Below, in pieces: positions 1 through 8,802 of a stretch of 47,435 nucleotides of DNA (position 1 is the stretch's first letter; each line of letters opens with the position of its first letter). Origin of the DNA: Acinetobacter sp. ANC 4204 (GTDB lineage Bacteria; Pseudomonadota; Gammaproteobacteria; Pseudomonadales; Moraxellaceae). Position numbers and translations under genes: made by a program. The stretch spans positions 1-47,435 of the forward strand of contig NZ_NEFZ01000016.1 of the NCBI RefSeq assembly GCF_002135205.1, in the 5' to 3' direction. The notes below the pieces were generated by a model. It was not told the DNA's origin. It made no database searches and was given only the letters and a program-made list of their open reading frames with translations.

Positions 1-160
1 GTAAGATGAGTATAGTTCATGATGCAACTTTGACTTTGGTCGGTCGGAAGCAAAATGCTAGCTCATCTTGCTTCTTTCCAATAATTTAATCTCTGTTGCA
101 CTTCATTTGAGAATCTAAGAAATATTTAAAGGTTTAAGTTCAACGGCTATTCGGAAAACC

Positions 161-499
161 TTGCACCCTTCAAATAATTACAATGATAGGCTGATACATA
201 AGATTCAGAAAATGGGACAGCATTTAGGCTATGACACCTTTGTGAGACAGTCTCTGCTGAATAGAAATGAGCAGGATACAACAAAAATTTTATGCCCCAC
301 TTTGATTATTTACAGTGAGCAAGACCAAATCCGTTCAGCAGATGAAGCCAACGAATTACATCAACAAATAAAGGGTTCCGACTTGGCTGTGATTGAAAAT
401 ACGGGGCACATGATACCTATGGAACAGCCCAAAGCATTGACACAGGTTGTTTTGAAATGGCTCAATCGTGATTACCTTTCAAGTCAGTTCGAAAAATAA
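161..499 (+). pseudogene. 5'-truncated alpha/beta-hydrolase remnant
   Basis: The frame codes for the C-terminal third of an alpha/beta-hydrolase. It has a core strand ending in the acid residue (LIIYSEQDQIRS) and the catalytic histidine loop (ENTGHMIPMEQP), followed by the last helix. The nucleophile elbow (GxSxG) and the whole N-terminal half are missing. Full-length relatives have about 250-300 residues, and this piece has about 112. The frame is open upstream only to a TAA at 116-118, and the only start near it is a TTG at 161 with no Shine-Dalgarno sequence. I infer a decayed gene fragment rather than a working enzyme. No neighbour in the window suggests a substrate. Confidence 0.6.
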
Positions 500-568
500 T
501 TGACCTATCAATATAATAGAGACTGAAAAGAGCCCTTTAGTAAAGTCTAAGACAATTCATCATCAGAT

Positions 569-600
569 AAAAAAGGCATATTGTGGAATATGCCTTTTTT
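569..600. terminator. bidirectional rho-independent terminator
   Basis: A perfect 14-bp inverted repeat (569-582 and 587-600) with a 4-base GTGG loop. The arms begin with A6 and end with T6, so it can stop transcription from either side. It lies between the hydrolase remnant and the end of the leftward TonB receptor. Confidence 0.85.
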
Positions 601-619
601 ATTTACTTAAACGTATTTC

Positions 620-2767
620 TTAAAAATTCACAGTCCATGAAAACTGCGCTGTACGTGGTGTGCCCAGAAATAAATAATCATCCCCGAAGAAGCTTCCTGC
701 ATCGCGCCAGTATTTTTTATTGAACAGGTTGTCCACGTTCAGACGCAGCATATTTTCATAACCATAAGCACGGAAGTTATAAGCTGCACCCGCATCGAAT
801 ACGGTATAGCCTGAAACTTTAACCGTACCCGTTTTATTGGCGTATTTACTGCTGCTGTATTGCATACCTGCAAGTAAACGTAAGCCCTCGACTTGAGGCA
901 TTTGGTAAGACACATGACTGGCAAAACGTAGCTTTGGTACGTTTTGGGTCTGATGCCCTGCATATTCATTTGCTTGTACATCTTCTAAACGTGAACGGGT
1001 CAGTGCCAACGTCGATGTCATATCTAGATTCTCAGCAACACGACCTTGCAATCCCAATTCCAAACCTAAGTTGTGTTGTTCACCATCGGTGACATAATTA
1101 CTAGCACTATTGGTATATTGATTGTCTTGTCTTAAATCGAATAATGCCGCTGTGAACAACATCGTTTGCCATTGCTGTTTAAGGCCCAACTCGTACTGAG
1201 TTGAATGTCTTGGCGCTAAGGTAGCATAAGCATTATTGGCATACCACGGCGCTTGACTACCATCGCTTATCCCTTTTGCATAAGAAGCATAAAGATGAGT
1301 ATTTTGCCAAGGCTGGTACATCAGAGCGAGTTGCGGTAAGAAACGATTAAAGTCGGTCTCGCGAATATTGTTACCATCCGCAGCATAGGCACTTTCATTT
1401 AAATGTAAAAGCTTACCGCCCAACAAAACTGACCATGCATCATTCAATTTGATTTGATCTAGTAGGTTTAAAGCAGTTTGTTGACTATCCAATGATTTGT
1501 AATGATTACCTAAGGCTTTATCTGTAGGTGTATAGGTAATAGGATCATGATCAATATTTCCTGAACCTATCCATTCATTGATTGCATCATACTGAGTATG
1601 ACGTTTGTAAGCATGTGACAACTCTAAACTCAGGCTATGTTGCCATGCTCCAGTGCTGAATTTTCCGTTCAAACCTGTTTTAAATTGATTGGTGAGATAA
1701 CTGTCATCTGGGCTGCGGAAATCATAAATGTCATAGTTACCCTGTTGGTCAAAGGTATAGGCAAAAGCAGAGTAATCATCTACGATCACACGGCTTTGTG
1801 AAGCTGACAGATTGCTACTCCAGTTATCATTGATTTGATAACTATATTTAAGACTCGTATTTAGACTTTCATTGGTGATCGGTTTGCTCCAGCTTTGATA
1901 ACCCAGCAAACGATCCCATTCCACTCCTGTCGGTACAGTTTCACCACCCAATAGCTGATAGCCCGGTACCGAACGCTGTTTTTGACGCTGTGATTCAATA
2001 TCAAATTCGAGTTTTGAACGATCTGAAATTTTCCAGTCTAAAGCCAAGGAACCAAACAAACGTATACCGTCAGCATGTTCAACATAGGGATGAATGTCTT
2101 CATACGCTGCATTCACACGATAACCAAACTGTTGATTGTCTCCAAGCCATCCACCAAAGTCTGTTGCCACACGACTACCGCCATGACTATCTGCTTCAAG
2201 AGTTAAAGATTGGACATCTTTGGGGCGTTTACTTACATAATTCACGACTCCACCTGGGGTCGACATCCCACTTTGAATCGCGCTCATGCCTTTGAGTATT
2301 TCGACTTGCTCTTTATTTTCAAGCGCTACATTTTGCTCACCACGAAGCAAATTACCGTTCAGTAAATAACTTGATCCGGCATTTAGGCTAAATCCCCGCA
2401 TTACAAAGTTTGCATAGTAGCCAATCGGTGCATAGCCATCACCAACAGATGCATCGTTTTTTACTACATCGCTGAGTGTTTTCGCATGTTGATCTGCTAT
2501 CAGTTCAGCAGTAACGGTGTTAATAGATGCAGGAATGGCTGCAAGGTTTTGCTGGGCAAAACCAGACAAATTAACTTTGGGTTGATAATACGCAGCTGGT
2601 TCAGCTTGAGCAGTCGCTGTTATGGTTGCAAGTTGTGCCACATCACTGTCTTCTGCCGCATGTACCCATACCGAGTTCAGCCCTAGACATGAAAATGAAC
2701 CAACCGCCAGTAATGCTTTTTGTAAACGAGAAAAAGGATACGTTTTCACAGTAGTTGCTAACCCCAA
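620..2767 (-). CDS. TonB-dependent siderophore-type outer-membrane receptor
   Basis: A 715-residue outer-membrane receptor. It has an N-terminal signal segment (hydrophobic stretch ALLAVGSFSCLGLNSVWVHA), a plug domain starting near residue 75 (SDVVKNDASVGDGYAP, then NFVMRGFSLN), VEILKGMSAIQSGMSTPGGVVNYVSKRP at the plug end, and a 22-strand-type barrel. It ends in an aromatic Phe (FSWTVNF), as porin-like barrels do. No STN signalling domain precedes the plug, so it should be a plain importer. The family usually takes up ferric siderophores through TonB/ExbBD energy; the ligand cannot be read from sequence. The longest frame starts at a TTG. A GTG six codons later (MKTYPFSRLQKALL) is an equally good start. 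I saw no clear Fur box upstream. Confidence 0.9.
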   Translation of the reverse strand: MGLATTVKTYPFSRLQKALLAVGSFSCLGLNSVWVHAAEDSDVAQLATITATAQAEPAAYYQPKVNLSGFAQQNLAAIPASINTVTAELIADQHAKTLSDVVKNDASVGDGYAPIGYYANFVMRGFSLNAGSSYLLNGNLLRGEQNVALENKEQVEILKGMSAIQSGMSTPGGVVNYVSKRPKDVQSLTLEADSHGGSRVATDFGGWLGDNQQFGYRVNAAYEDIHPYVEHADGIRLFGSLALDWKISDRSKLEFDIESQRQKQRSVPGYQLLGGETVPTGVEWDRLLGYQSWSKPITNESLNTSLKYSYQINDNWSSNLSASQSRVIVDDYSAFAYTFDQQGNYDIYDFRSPDDSYLTNQFKTGLNGKFSTGAWQHSLSLELSHAYKRHTQYDAINEWIGSGNIDHDPITYTPTDKALGNHYKSLDSQQTALNLLDQIKLNDAWSVLLGGKLLHLNESAYAADGNNIRETDFNRFLPQLALMYQPWQNTHLYASYAKGISDGSQAPWYANNAYATLAPRHSTQYELGLKQQWQTMLFTAALFDLRQDNQYTNSASNYVTDGEQHNLGLELGLQGRVAENLDMTSTLALTRSRLEDVQANEYAGHQTQNVPKLRFASHVSYQMPQVEGLRLLAGMQYSSSKYANKTGTVKVSGYTVFDAGAAYNFRAYGYENMLRLNVDNLFNKKYWRDAGSFFGDDYLFLGTPRTAQFSWTVNF

Positions 2768-3106
2768 AAAATAATATTACAGCCCAAGTTTTGCGGCTTG
2801 AGTATTCACAATTTTCTTAGAATGAACAAGCACATTATTCAACATATCTCAGCTTTTTAAATAATTTTGAAATAACCTTAAAAATAAAAATCTCATACAG
2901 CTTTTAGTCTGGCCTTAAGGTCTACAAGAAATATACGACTTGACAACGTCATCTGTAATCTGAGTAAACCTGAATTTTGGCTCAGGCATTAAATAAATGG
3001 CTAAGAATGAAATGAAAAATTAAACCCATTTTTTTAATTGTGTCATGATGAATATTTATTTCTATACTTTTTGATTTATTTCATTTTTTTAGAGATTAAA
3101 CCAATA

Positions 3107-3135
3107 TTGCTAACACAAACCCAATAAAATGTTAT
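3107..3135 (+). promoter_or_regulatory. putative sigma-70 promoter of the rightward TonB receptor
   Basis: TTGCTA (3107-3112) and TGTTAT (3130-3135) are separated by 17 bp, ending 35 bp before the receptor start. The -10 match is only 4 of 6. The repressor-like palindrome overlaps it. Confidence 0.45.
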
Positions 3136-3144
3136 AACATAACA
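3130..3144. promoter_or_regulatory. Zur-box-like operator
   Basis: TGTTATAACATAACA differs at one position from the 15-bp core TGTTATA-N-TATAACA known for gamma-proteobacterial Zur sites, and is preceded by AAA as in the extended consensus. It overlaps the likely -10 element, where a repressor would block polymerase. Zinc-dependent repression of the downstream receptor is an inference. Confidence 0.6.
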
Positions 3145-3170
3145 ATACAACATCTAAACTACGCTCCATC

Positions 3171-5264
3171 ATGATGAATAAATTTACACTTCTTTCTTCC
3201 AGTTTATATTTAAGCCTATTAAGTTCTTTTACATGGGCTGAAACCTCTACAGAAGTACTCAAGACCATCCAATTGCAAGCCGAAACTGAAGATGAAAGCT
3301 TGCAACAAAGTACCGCAATGACTAAGTTTTCTCATGACATTTTAGACGTACCTTTCAGTCGAAGTTTGTTATCTAAAGCTCTAATTCAACAACAAGATGT
3401 ACAGCGTATTGATGACGCACTAACACAAGTAAGTGGTGTTTATAATCAAACCAATTATGGTGGCGGATTTTGGGATAACTTCTCATTCAGAGGTTTTAGT
3501 ACAGACCCAAATATTGGGGCACAAATTATAAGAAATGGCCTAAGTGTCAACCGTGGACTCAGTGCGCCGCGAGACATGGTGAATATTGAATCACTCGACT
3601 TTTTAAAAGGCCCTATGGCCGCTTTATATGGTCGCGGGGAAGCTGGTGGTTTACTCAATATCAACACCAAAAAACCGCAGTGGGAAAGCTCTTCAGAAGT
3701 TAATTTACGTGCTAACAGTTTAGAAAAGTATCGTGCCAGTTTTGAACATACTAGCCCAATAAATGATGCTGTGGCTTATCGTATTGCGGTAGCACATGAA
3801 GATAATCAAAGTTTTCGTGATCATGTGCACAGTGAGCGTTGGTTTTTCTCCCCTCAACTTACATGGAAAATTTCAGATTCGACCCAATTGGACTTTGATA
3901 GCGAATTTACCCGACAAGATGGAACTTTTGATCGTGGTGTGAGCAGTTATCAAAAACAATTTGTGATGGACCCAAAAACCTTTACAGGCGAACCTGATGA
4001 TGGTGATCATATTCAAAAAGATCATTTTTATCAGCTTCGACTTGCGCATCAGTTTAATGATGACTGGAAAATGAATAATGCACTCAGCGTAAAAGATACT
4101 CAACTCAAAGGATTTTCCAGTGAACCTCGTCGTATTCAGAGTGATGGACGGACATTAGAACGTCAACGTCGCTATCGTGACAATAAAAGTGATGATGTTC
4201 TCTTTCAAACGGAGCTACTTGGGAAAATCCAACAAGGCTGGGCACGCCATGAAGTACTTTTGAGCACTGAACTTGGGCAAATGAAGTACCGTCAATTACA
4301 ACTGCGTCGAAACCACAGCAGTAGCGTGCCAAATAGCATTGATATCTATGATCCAAATTATGGACAGTATTCGCCAGAGCTTCCACTTTTCATTAATACC
4401 GAAGAACAGCAACGCTATTTTGCACTGAATTTACAAGATCAAATTTTTCTGAATGATCAATGGAGTGTGCTGTTCGGTGCGCGTTTTGATCACATTAGCC
4501 AAGATTTTCAAAATAAACTTGCACATACATCCAACCAACAAGACTTGCAACAAACCAGTCCACGCTTGGGGTTGAATTACCGACTGAATGATCGTTGGTC
4601 ATGGTACGCCAACTACGGAAAATCCTTTGCCCTCAACAGTGGAATGGACAAAAATGGCAATGTTTTTAATCCTGAAAAAGGCAAAAGCTATGAAATTGGT
4701 GGGAAATATCAAATAAACCCACAAAGTTTAATCAGTTTAGCCCTGTTTAAAATGGATAAAGAAAATGTACTGACTACCGATCCAACAGATAGTAGTTATC
4801 AGATCACCGCTGGAGAAGTATCTAGTAAAGGCTTAGAGTTCGATATTGAAACCCAACTGAGTGATCGACTCTCTGTCCGTGCAAATTATAGCTATACAGA
4901 TGCACAAGTGGAAAAAGACCAGAGCCTTGTTAAAGGTTCGAGGTTGAGTAATGTGCCAAAACATAGTGGTTCTGTGAGTAGCAACTACGAATGGGATCTT
5001 GCCAATGCAGACAAAGTTGGAGTTGGCGCAACGGCAGTCTATGTTGGTAAACGTAGTGGACACAGTACAGATAATGGCTTCAACTTACCTGAATATACGT
5101 TACTCAACTTAAACGCTTACTATGCCCCATCAGATCAGCTACGTTATCAGCTCAATGTGCATAATCTTTTAGATGAAACTTACTATGTCGCAAGCTATAG
5201 CGATATGTGGATTCAACCAGGCGATCCTTTAAATGCATCGCTCTCGGTGCAATGGAGGTTTTAA
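3171..5264 (+). CDS. TonB-dependent outer-membrane receptor, possibly Zur-regulated
   Basis: A 697-residue receptor with a cleavable signal peptide (start MMNKFTLLSSSLYLSLLSSF, cut after TWA). The plug reads RIDDALTQVSGVYNQ, then FSFRGFST, then FLKGPMAALYGRGEAGGLLN. The long beta-barrel ends in LSVQWRF with a terminal Phe. There is no STN domain. By family it resembles ferric-siderophore receptors. The operator-like sequence upstream matches Zur rather than Fur, so the cargo may be zinc or a zinc-binding metallophore. The start is ATG at 3171 or the next ATG at 3174; no strong ribosome-binding site is visible. A long perfect hairpin follows the stop. Confidence 0.9.
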   Translation: MMNKFTLLSSSLYLSLLSSFTWAETSTEVLKTIQLQAETEDESLQQSTAMTKFSHDILDVPFSRSLLSKALIQQQDVQRIDDALTQVSGVYNQTNYGGGFWDNFSFRGFSTDPNIGAQIIRNGLSVNRGLSAPRDMVNIESLDFLKGPMAALYGRGEAGGLLNINTKKPQWESSSEVNLRANSLEKYRASFEHTSPINDAVAYRIAVAHEDNQSFRDHVHSERWFFSPQLTWKISDSTQLDFDSEFTRQDGTFDRGVSSYQKQFVMDPKTFTGEPDDGDHIQKDHFYQLRLAHQFNDDWKMNNALSVKDTQLKGFSSEPRRIQSDGRTLERQRRYRDNKSDDVLFQTELLGKIQQGWARHEVLLSTELGQMKYRQLQLRRNHSSSVPNSIDIYDPNYGQYSPELPLFINTEEQQRYFALNLQDQIFLNDQWSVLFGARFDHISQDFQNKLAHTSNQQDLQQTSPRLGLNYRLNDRWSWYANYGKSFALNSGMDKNGNVFNPEKGKSYEIGGKYQINPQSLISLALFKMDKENVLTTDPTDSSYQITAGEVSSKGLEFDIETQLSDRLSVRANYSYTDAQVEKDQSLVKGSRLSNVPKHSGSVSSNYEWDLANADKVGVGATAVYVGKRSGHSTDNGFNLPEYTLLNLNAYYAPSDQLRYQLNVHNLLDETYYVASYSDMWIQPGDPLNASLSVQWRF

Positions 5265-5271
5265 GAGCCAA

Positions 5272-5306
5272 AACCAGACATGATCTATGCTAGATCATGT
5301 CTGGTT
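5272..5306. terminator. hairpin terminator between convergent genes
   Basis: A perfect 16-bp inverted repeat (5272-5287 and 5291-5306) around a 3-base loop, between the stop codons of the rightward receptor and the leftward SDR. The T-tract is short, so efficiency is uncertain. Confidence 0.7.
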
Positions 5307-5349
5307 TCTCAGTCATTTTTATAGATTTGAGGCTAAATAAATTGATTCA

Positions 5350-6090
5350 CTAAGCTGTAAAACCACCATCTACAGCATACTCAGCGCCAGTCACAAAACT
5401 GGCTTCATCTGATGCTAAAAATGCAACGACCGAAGCAACATCATCAGGTTGACCAAAATACCCCAACGGAATCATTTGGCTGACTTTATCAATATGGGCC
5501 TGAGATTCTTCAAAAGATAAATCCGCTTTTTCATAAATTGGGCTATCAATTGGGCCAACTGAAACAGCATTTACTCGAATTTTTTCTACAGCCAACTCTC
5601 TTGCCAAAGACTTTGTGATTGCTGAAAGTGCTGCCTTACTGGCCGAATATAGAGCCATGTTTGCAAGTGGTCGTTGGCTGACCGAAGAGCCAATATTGAT
5701 GACGCTTCCTTTGGACTCCCGCAATAAATCTAAACTTTGACGAATAAACTCCACAGGACCACGAACATTGATATGAAAAATAGCATCAAAAGATAAAATA
5801 TCTAAGTTTTCGATACTTGCAACGGGAGCAACACCTGCATTATTCACTAAAATATCCAAGCGACCAAAGCGGTGTTTAAGCTCAGCAATCGTGTTTGAAA
5901 TGTCTTCCAAACATGCAATATCACCAACGACATAGTCAATATTTTGATGTTGACTTGTTTCAACTAAAGGCGCACGTGTTCGTCCCATAATCAAAACTTT
6001 TGCCCCTTCATTGGCTAAACGTTCAGCAATTTTTCGACCGATGCCAGAGCCGCCTCCCGTGACCAAAGCGACTTTATTCATTAGCTTCAT
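5350..6090 (-). CDS. SDR-family NAD(P)-dependent oxidoreductase
   Basis: A 246-residue classical short-chain dehydrogenase/reductase. The cofactor loop TGGGSGIG sits at residues 11-18, NNAG near 87, the catalytic Ser in INIGSS near 137, and YSASK (Tyr/Lys) near 152. The C-terminal AEYAVDGGF is typical of FabG-like members. The substrate is unknown. MGRTR at the end of the second beta strand suggests NADP(H). It is the last gene of a leftward group with the YCII protein and the quinone reductase, divergent from a LysR gene. The SDR follows the YCII gene by 17 bp, which supports co-transcription. Confidence 0.88.
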   Translation of the reverse strand: MKLMNKVALVTGGGSGIGRKIAERLANEGAKVLIMGRTRAPLVETSQHQNIDYVVGDIACLEDISNTIAELKHRFGRLDILVNNAGVAPVASIENLDILSFDAIFHINVRGPVEFIRQSLDLLRESKGSVINIGSSVSQRPLANMALYSASKAALSAITKSLARELAVEKIRVNAVSVGPIDSPIYEKADLSFEESQAHIDKVSQMIPLGYFGQPDDVASVVAFLASDEASFVTGAEYAVDGGFTA

Positions 6091-6107
6091 TTTTATGTTC
6101 CATGGTA

Positions 6108-6392
6108 TTATTTAAAAAGATGAAAATCTTTTGCAATTTTTAATGGAGAAAACTCTTCTATTTCATAGTTCGCACACCGATGTTTAACATAAGGGTCTAG
6201 TGCCTCAATCCGCTCTAATTCATCTTGATTTTCAGCTTGGGCAATAATAACCCCAGCACTGTTTTTTGAGAGATTTCGACCAAAAGTCAAAAAGACTTTA
6301 TTGTCAAATTGCTGATTTAAAAATTCAATGTGTTGAGCATGGTATTGCTCGCTGATCTCACCGAGATCAACAGAAACATGGATTAAATACAT
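6108..6392 (-). CDS. YCII-domain protein
   Basis: A 94-residue ferredoxin-like alpha+beta protein of the YCII (YciI-like) family, which includes small dehydratase- and isomerase-like enzymes around a conserved His-Asp pair. An early His (MYLIHVSVDL) and the late block DPYVKHRCANYEIEEFSPL are visible. The frame can be extended to a TTG at 6407, but family alignment favours the ATG opening MYLIHVS. It lies between the SDR and the quinone reductase, so it probably handles an intermediate of the same unidentified pathway. This is inference from context. Confidence 0.8.
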   Translation of the reverse strand: MYLIHVSVDLGEISEQYHAQHIEFLNQQFDNKVFLTFGRNLSKNSAGVIIAQAENQDELERIEALDPYVKHRCANYEIEEFSPLKIAKDFHLFK

Positions 6393-6485
6393 TTGAACCA
6401 TTTCCAAAAAATTAAAGCATAAGTATCAATTTAAAGTGCTGAGTAAAATCATGCCGTAAAGGCTGAATAACTGAATATTTACATC

Positions 6486-7046
6486 TCAATATAAGTTTTC
6501 AATTTGGCGCACTAAACGTTGTGCATGTTCCTGCGCGGCCATAGTCTGTTGCTGTAAACCATCTTCATCGCCACGTGCAAGATAGCTAACACCTGTTGTA
6601 TAGACTGGTGCTTGTATGTCTAAATTGCATAATGCAGCAAGACTGTCGAAGGGTGCCAATAGCGTTTCAAGTGAGTGTTGCATGATTGCATTTGGCGCAT
6701 AAGCAACTTCGGGAGCTCCCGTGGTAAAGGACAAAATCAATTGCTTACCGCCCAATTTCGCATTTGAGCCATGAGAAAAACCATGTAGAAAAACCTGATC
6801 TAGCCATTTTTTAAGCAGTGCTGGTAATGCATACCAATGAAATGGAAACTGCCACACAATGATGTCCGCAGCTAACAGTGCTTGTTGTTCAAGCTCAATA
6901 TCGAAAACTTCATCTGGGTAAAGTTCATCTAACTTACGAATTTTTGCATGAGGGAGTGCAGTTGTTACGTGATTGAGAATGGCTGTATTCGCAACCGAAT
7001 CTTGTAAATTGGGATGTCCTGAAATTACGAGTATTTTTTTCATCAT
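6486..7046 (-). CDS. flavodoxin-fold NAD(P)H:quinone oxidoreductase
   Basis: A 186-residue protein of the KefF/MdaB/YheR type. It opens MMKKILVISGHPNLQDS, with the flavin-phosphate loop SGHPN. The segment IIVWQFPFHWYALPALLKKWLD is the usual flavin-contacting loop, followed by GGKQLILSFTTGAPE. Such enzymes bind FMN or FAD and reduce quinones or other electrophiles by two electrons. The start was moved to the ATG at 7046, which has AAGG just upstream; a longer frame reaches 7085. The LysR gene diverges 180 bp away, so it is the probable regulator. Confidence 0.88.
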   Translation of the reverse strand: MMKKILVISGHPNLQDSVANTAILNHVTTALPHAKIRKLDELYPDEVFDIELEQQALLAADIIVWQFPFHWYALPALLKKWLDQVFLHGFSHGSNAKLGGKQLILSFTTGAPEVAYAPNAIMQHSLETLLAPFDSLAALCNLDIQAPVYTTGVSYLARGDEDGLQQQTMAAQEHAQRLVRQIENLY

Positions 7047-7183
7047 ATTTACCTTTAGAAAATTAAGCCTGCTGTTGAGACGCATACAATGCTTGTCTTA
7101 ACCAGATTACCACTTAAGCCCACATCGGGTTGAACATGAATGAATGGTAGTCAGAAAAATTGTGATTGATAAGGTAGGTAATT

Positions 7184-7200
7184 GGTACTACATTAGTATC
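7184..7200. promoter_or_regulatory. candidate LysR operator
   Basis: GGTACT (7184-7189) and AGTATC (7195-7200) form an imperfect inverted repeat (5 of 6) across 5 bases in the divergent gap between the quinone-reductase operon and the LysR gene. Placement 26 bp before the LysR ATG fits an autoregulatory site, but this is pattern matching only. Confidence 0.35.
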
Positions 7201-7225
7201 TAAAAGTTAATAGTTGTGCATTGAT

Positions 7226-8125
7226 ATGAATGGCTCAATTTATAATTATTTGGTTGTATTCCATGCCATCGTCAATGAGGGAAGTTTAGCTGCAGCTGCA
7301 CGGCAGCTTGAAACTGCCCCACCTGCTGTCAGTAAGTCCTTAAAACTACTTGAGCAAACTATAGGCTTACCCTTATTTAATCGCACCACACGTCATTTGG
7401 AGCTTACAGAAGCGGGACAACATCTGTTTCAAAACACACAAGAACCAATTAAAGCGTTAACAATCGCGCTAGAAAGTGTTCAAGACTTAAAGAGTGAACC
7501 TGCTGGTATTGTGCGAATCACAACAGCTCGTTATGCCTATCTAAGTGTTTTACAGCCCTATTTAGGTGAGTTCTATCAACGATACCCACGTATTCAACTT
7601 GAAATTGCGATTAACGATGGAACGGTCAACGTTTCAAAAGAGGGCTATGATCTAGGTATTCGCTTTGGAAATAAAATTGAAGAACATGTGGTAGCACGTC
7701 AAATTTTACCCAAACAAACTCAAGGATTATTCGCATCAAAACATTATCTTGAACAGCATGGAGTTCCGCAAAAACCTGTAGATTTAAAACAACATCAGTT
7801 AATCGGCTATCGTTTTACAACAGCGAATACGCTTTCTCCATTGCTTTTACAAGAAGATGGAAAAGAAATTAGTGTTGAAATGCCTGTCTCTTTCATTGCT
7901 AATGATATAGAAGTCAATATGGATGCAATTCGGCAAGGTATCGGTATCGGTCGAATTTTTTTAATAAATTTAAAACAACAGCCTGATCAAGAAAACTTTA
8001 TTCCTGTGCTCAAGCCATACTGGAGAACATTCCCTCCTGTTTATCTCTACTATTTACAAAATAGTCAAAAGTCTAAACGTGTAAGGACGCTCATTGATTT
8101 TTTACTGGAAAAAAATACCGCTTAA
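7226..8125 (+). CDS. LysR-family transcriptional regulator
   Basis: A 299-residue LysR regulator. The winged-helix DNA-binding domain occupies residues 1-60 (FHAIVNEGSLAAAARQLETAPPAVSKSLKLLEQTIGLPLF, then NRTTRHLELTEAG). A periplasmic-binding-protein-like effector domain follows (VRITTARYAYLSVLQPYL onward). It belongs to the large group that often controls divergent oxidoreductases and acts on quinones or aromatic electrophiles. I chose the ATG at 7226 over a TTG at 7214 because MNGSIYNYLVVFHAIV fits the family start. The likely targets are the leftward quinone reductase, YCII and SDR genes. Confidence 0.9.
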   Translation: MNGSIYNYLVVFHAIVNEGSLAAAARQLETAPPAVSKSLKLLEQTIGLPLFNRTTRHLELTEAGQHLFQNTQEPIKALTIALESVQDLKSEPAGIVRITTARYAYLSVLQPYLGEFYQRYPRIQLEIAINDGTVNVSKEGYDLGIRFGNKIEEHVVARQILPKQTQGLFASKHYLEQHGVPQKPVDLKQHQLIGYRFTTANTLSPLLLQEDGKEISVEMPVSFIANDIEVNMDAIRQGIGIGRIFLINLKQQPDQENFIPVLKPYWRTFPPVYLYYLQNSQKSKRVRTLIDFLLEKNTA

Positions 8126-8177
8126 AAAAACGCTCTCCTTATCTGTGCTTTCGCTTTTTCATTATTTAAGTGTTCAA

Positions 8178-8597
8178 CTAAGCCTCACTTTCAGATTCGG
8201 CATAGTATGTATTAAGTAGTCGGTGTGCATTTTCTTCGCAGCTTAAGTCTCGGGGCTTATTTTGTATCGAATCAATCAGGATCAGTAAGTTCTTTTTATT
8301 TTCAGCCAACATTTTTTGCATTTTTACAATTTCTTGTACTTTGTCCTTCAAGGTCTGAATCAATTTTTCATGATTCCAGTTAGCAATATTTGCAGGGATC
8401 AACGATTTGATCTCTTCTAAGGAAAAGCCAACTTGTTGTGCCTGCCTGATCAAATACAATTGTTTTAAATCCTCTTCTGAATATTGACGGTAACCATTCG
8501 ATAAACGCTTAGGTTTAGGCAATAACTGGATTTGCTCATAATAGCGAATTGTAGGCGTACTCAACCCACTCAGTTTCGACAACTCACTAATATTCAT
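8178..8597 (-). CDS. MerR-family transcriptional regulator
   Basis: A 139-residue MerR regulator. The winged helix is at residues 1-70 (MNISELSKLSGLSTPTIRYY, GYRQYSEEDLKQLYLIRQAQ, GFSLEEIKSL), followed by a long coiled-coil dimer helix (about 80-115) and a short tail with one Cys (LSCEENAHRLL). The tail has no paired-Cys metal loop, so it resembles AdhR/NmlR-like sensors of electrophiles more than CueR or ZntR. The start is the ATG at 8597, where MerR proteins begin, not the longer frame to 8654. A TTCAAG-N4-CTTGAA palindrome lies 20 bp upstream. The same palindrome type lies before the next two genes, so it probably controls both them and itself. Confidence 0.9.
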   Translation of the reverse strand: MNISELSKLSGLSTPTIRYYEQIQLLPKPKRLSNGYRQYSEEDLKQLYLIRQAQQVGFSLEEIKSLIPANIANWNHEKLIQTLKDKVQEIVKMQKMLAENKKNLLILIDSIQNKPRDLSCEENAHRLLNTYYAESESEA

Positions 8598-8616
8598 ACG
8601 AAATACCCTCTTTATA

Positions 8617-8632
8617 TTCAAGTGAACTTGAA
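8617..8632. promoter_or_regulatory. MerR operator, self-regulating
   Basis: TTCAAGTGAACTTGAA, two perfect 6-bp arms around TGAA, just upstream of the merR-type gene. It matches the palindromes at 9725-9740 and 10216-10231. Flanking promoter hexamers are poor here, so weak autogenous expression is likely. Confidence 0.7.
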
Positions 8633-8684
8633 GCCTGTGATATACAAAAATCAATCATATTTAAGCATGCGGTAGAGAATAAAG

Positions 8685-8719
8685 AAAAATACCAGTGAGT
8701 TTATTCACGGACTGATATT
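8685..8719 (-). terminator. terminator after the flavin oxidoreductase gene
   Basis: Read leftward, AATATCAGT pairs with ACTGGTATT (8711-8719 and 8688-8696, one G-T pair) and is followed by T residues. It lies between the flavoprotein stop and the merR promoter. Confidence 0.5.
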
Positions 8720-8802
8720 TCTCACGATGATGACTTTTACACCCTCTTTTAGTCAGGACATAAGCAACTATTTTATGCTATGTGACGTTTGCTCTCTTAG
8801 AC

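Larger units (their letters stand above)
2768..3170. other. divergent intergenic region between two TonB receptors
   Basis: About 400 bp of AT-rich DNA with no credible ORF. The right end carries the promoter and Zur-box-like palindrome of the rightward receptor, listed separately. An 8-bp palindrome CCTTAAGG lies at 2913-2920 with no known role. No 19-bp Fur-box-like repeat was seen for the leftward receptor. Confidence 0.5.

Noticed and set aside
47..74. Hairpin GAAGCAA/TTGCTTC as terminator of an upstream gene
   Set aside because: The upstream gene is outside the window, the loop is long and the T-tract is interrupted, so function cannot be judged.
2913..2920. CCTTAAGG palindrome between the TonB receptors as a regulator site
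   Set aside because: Eight bases are too short to support a claim, and it is not near a recognisable promoter.
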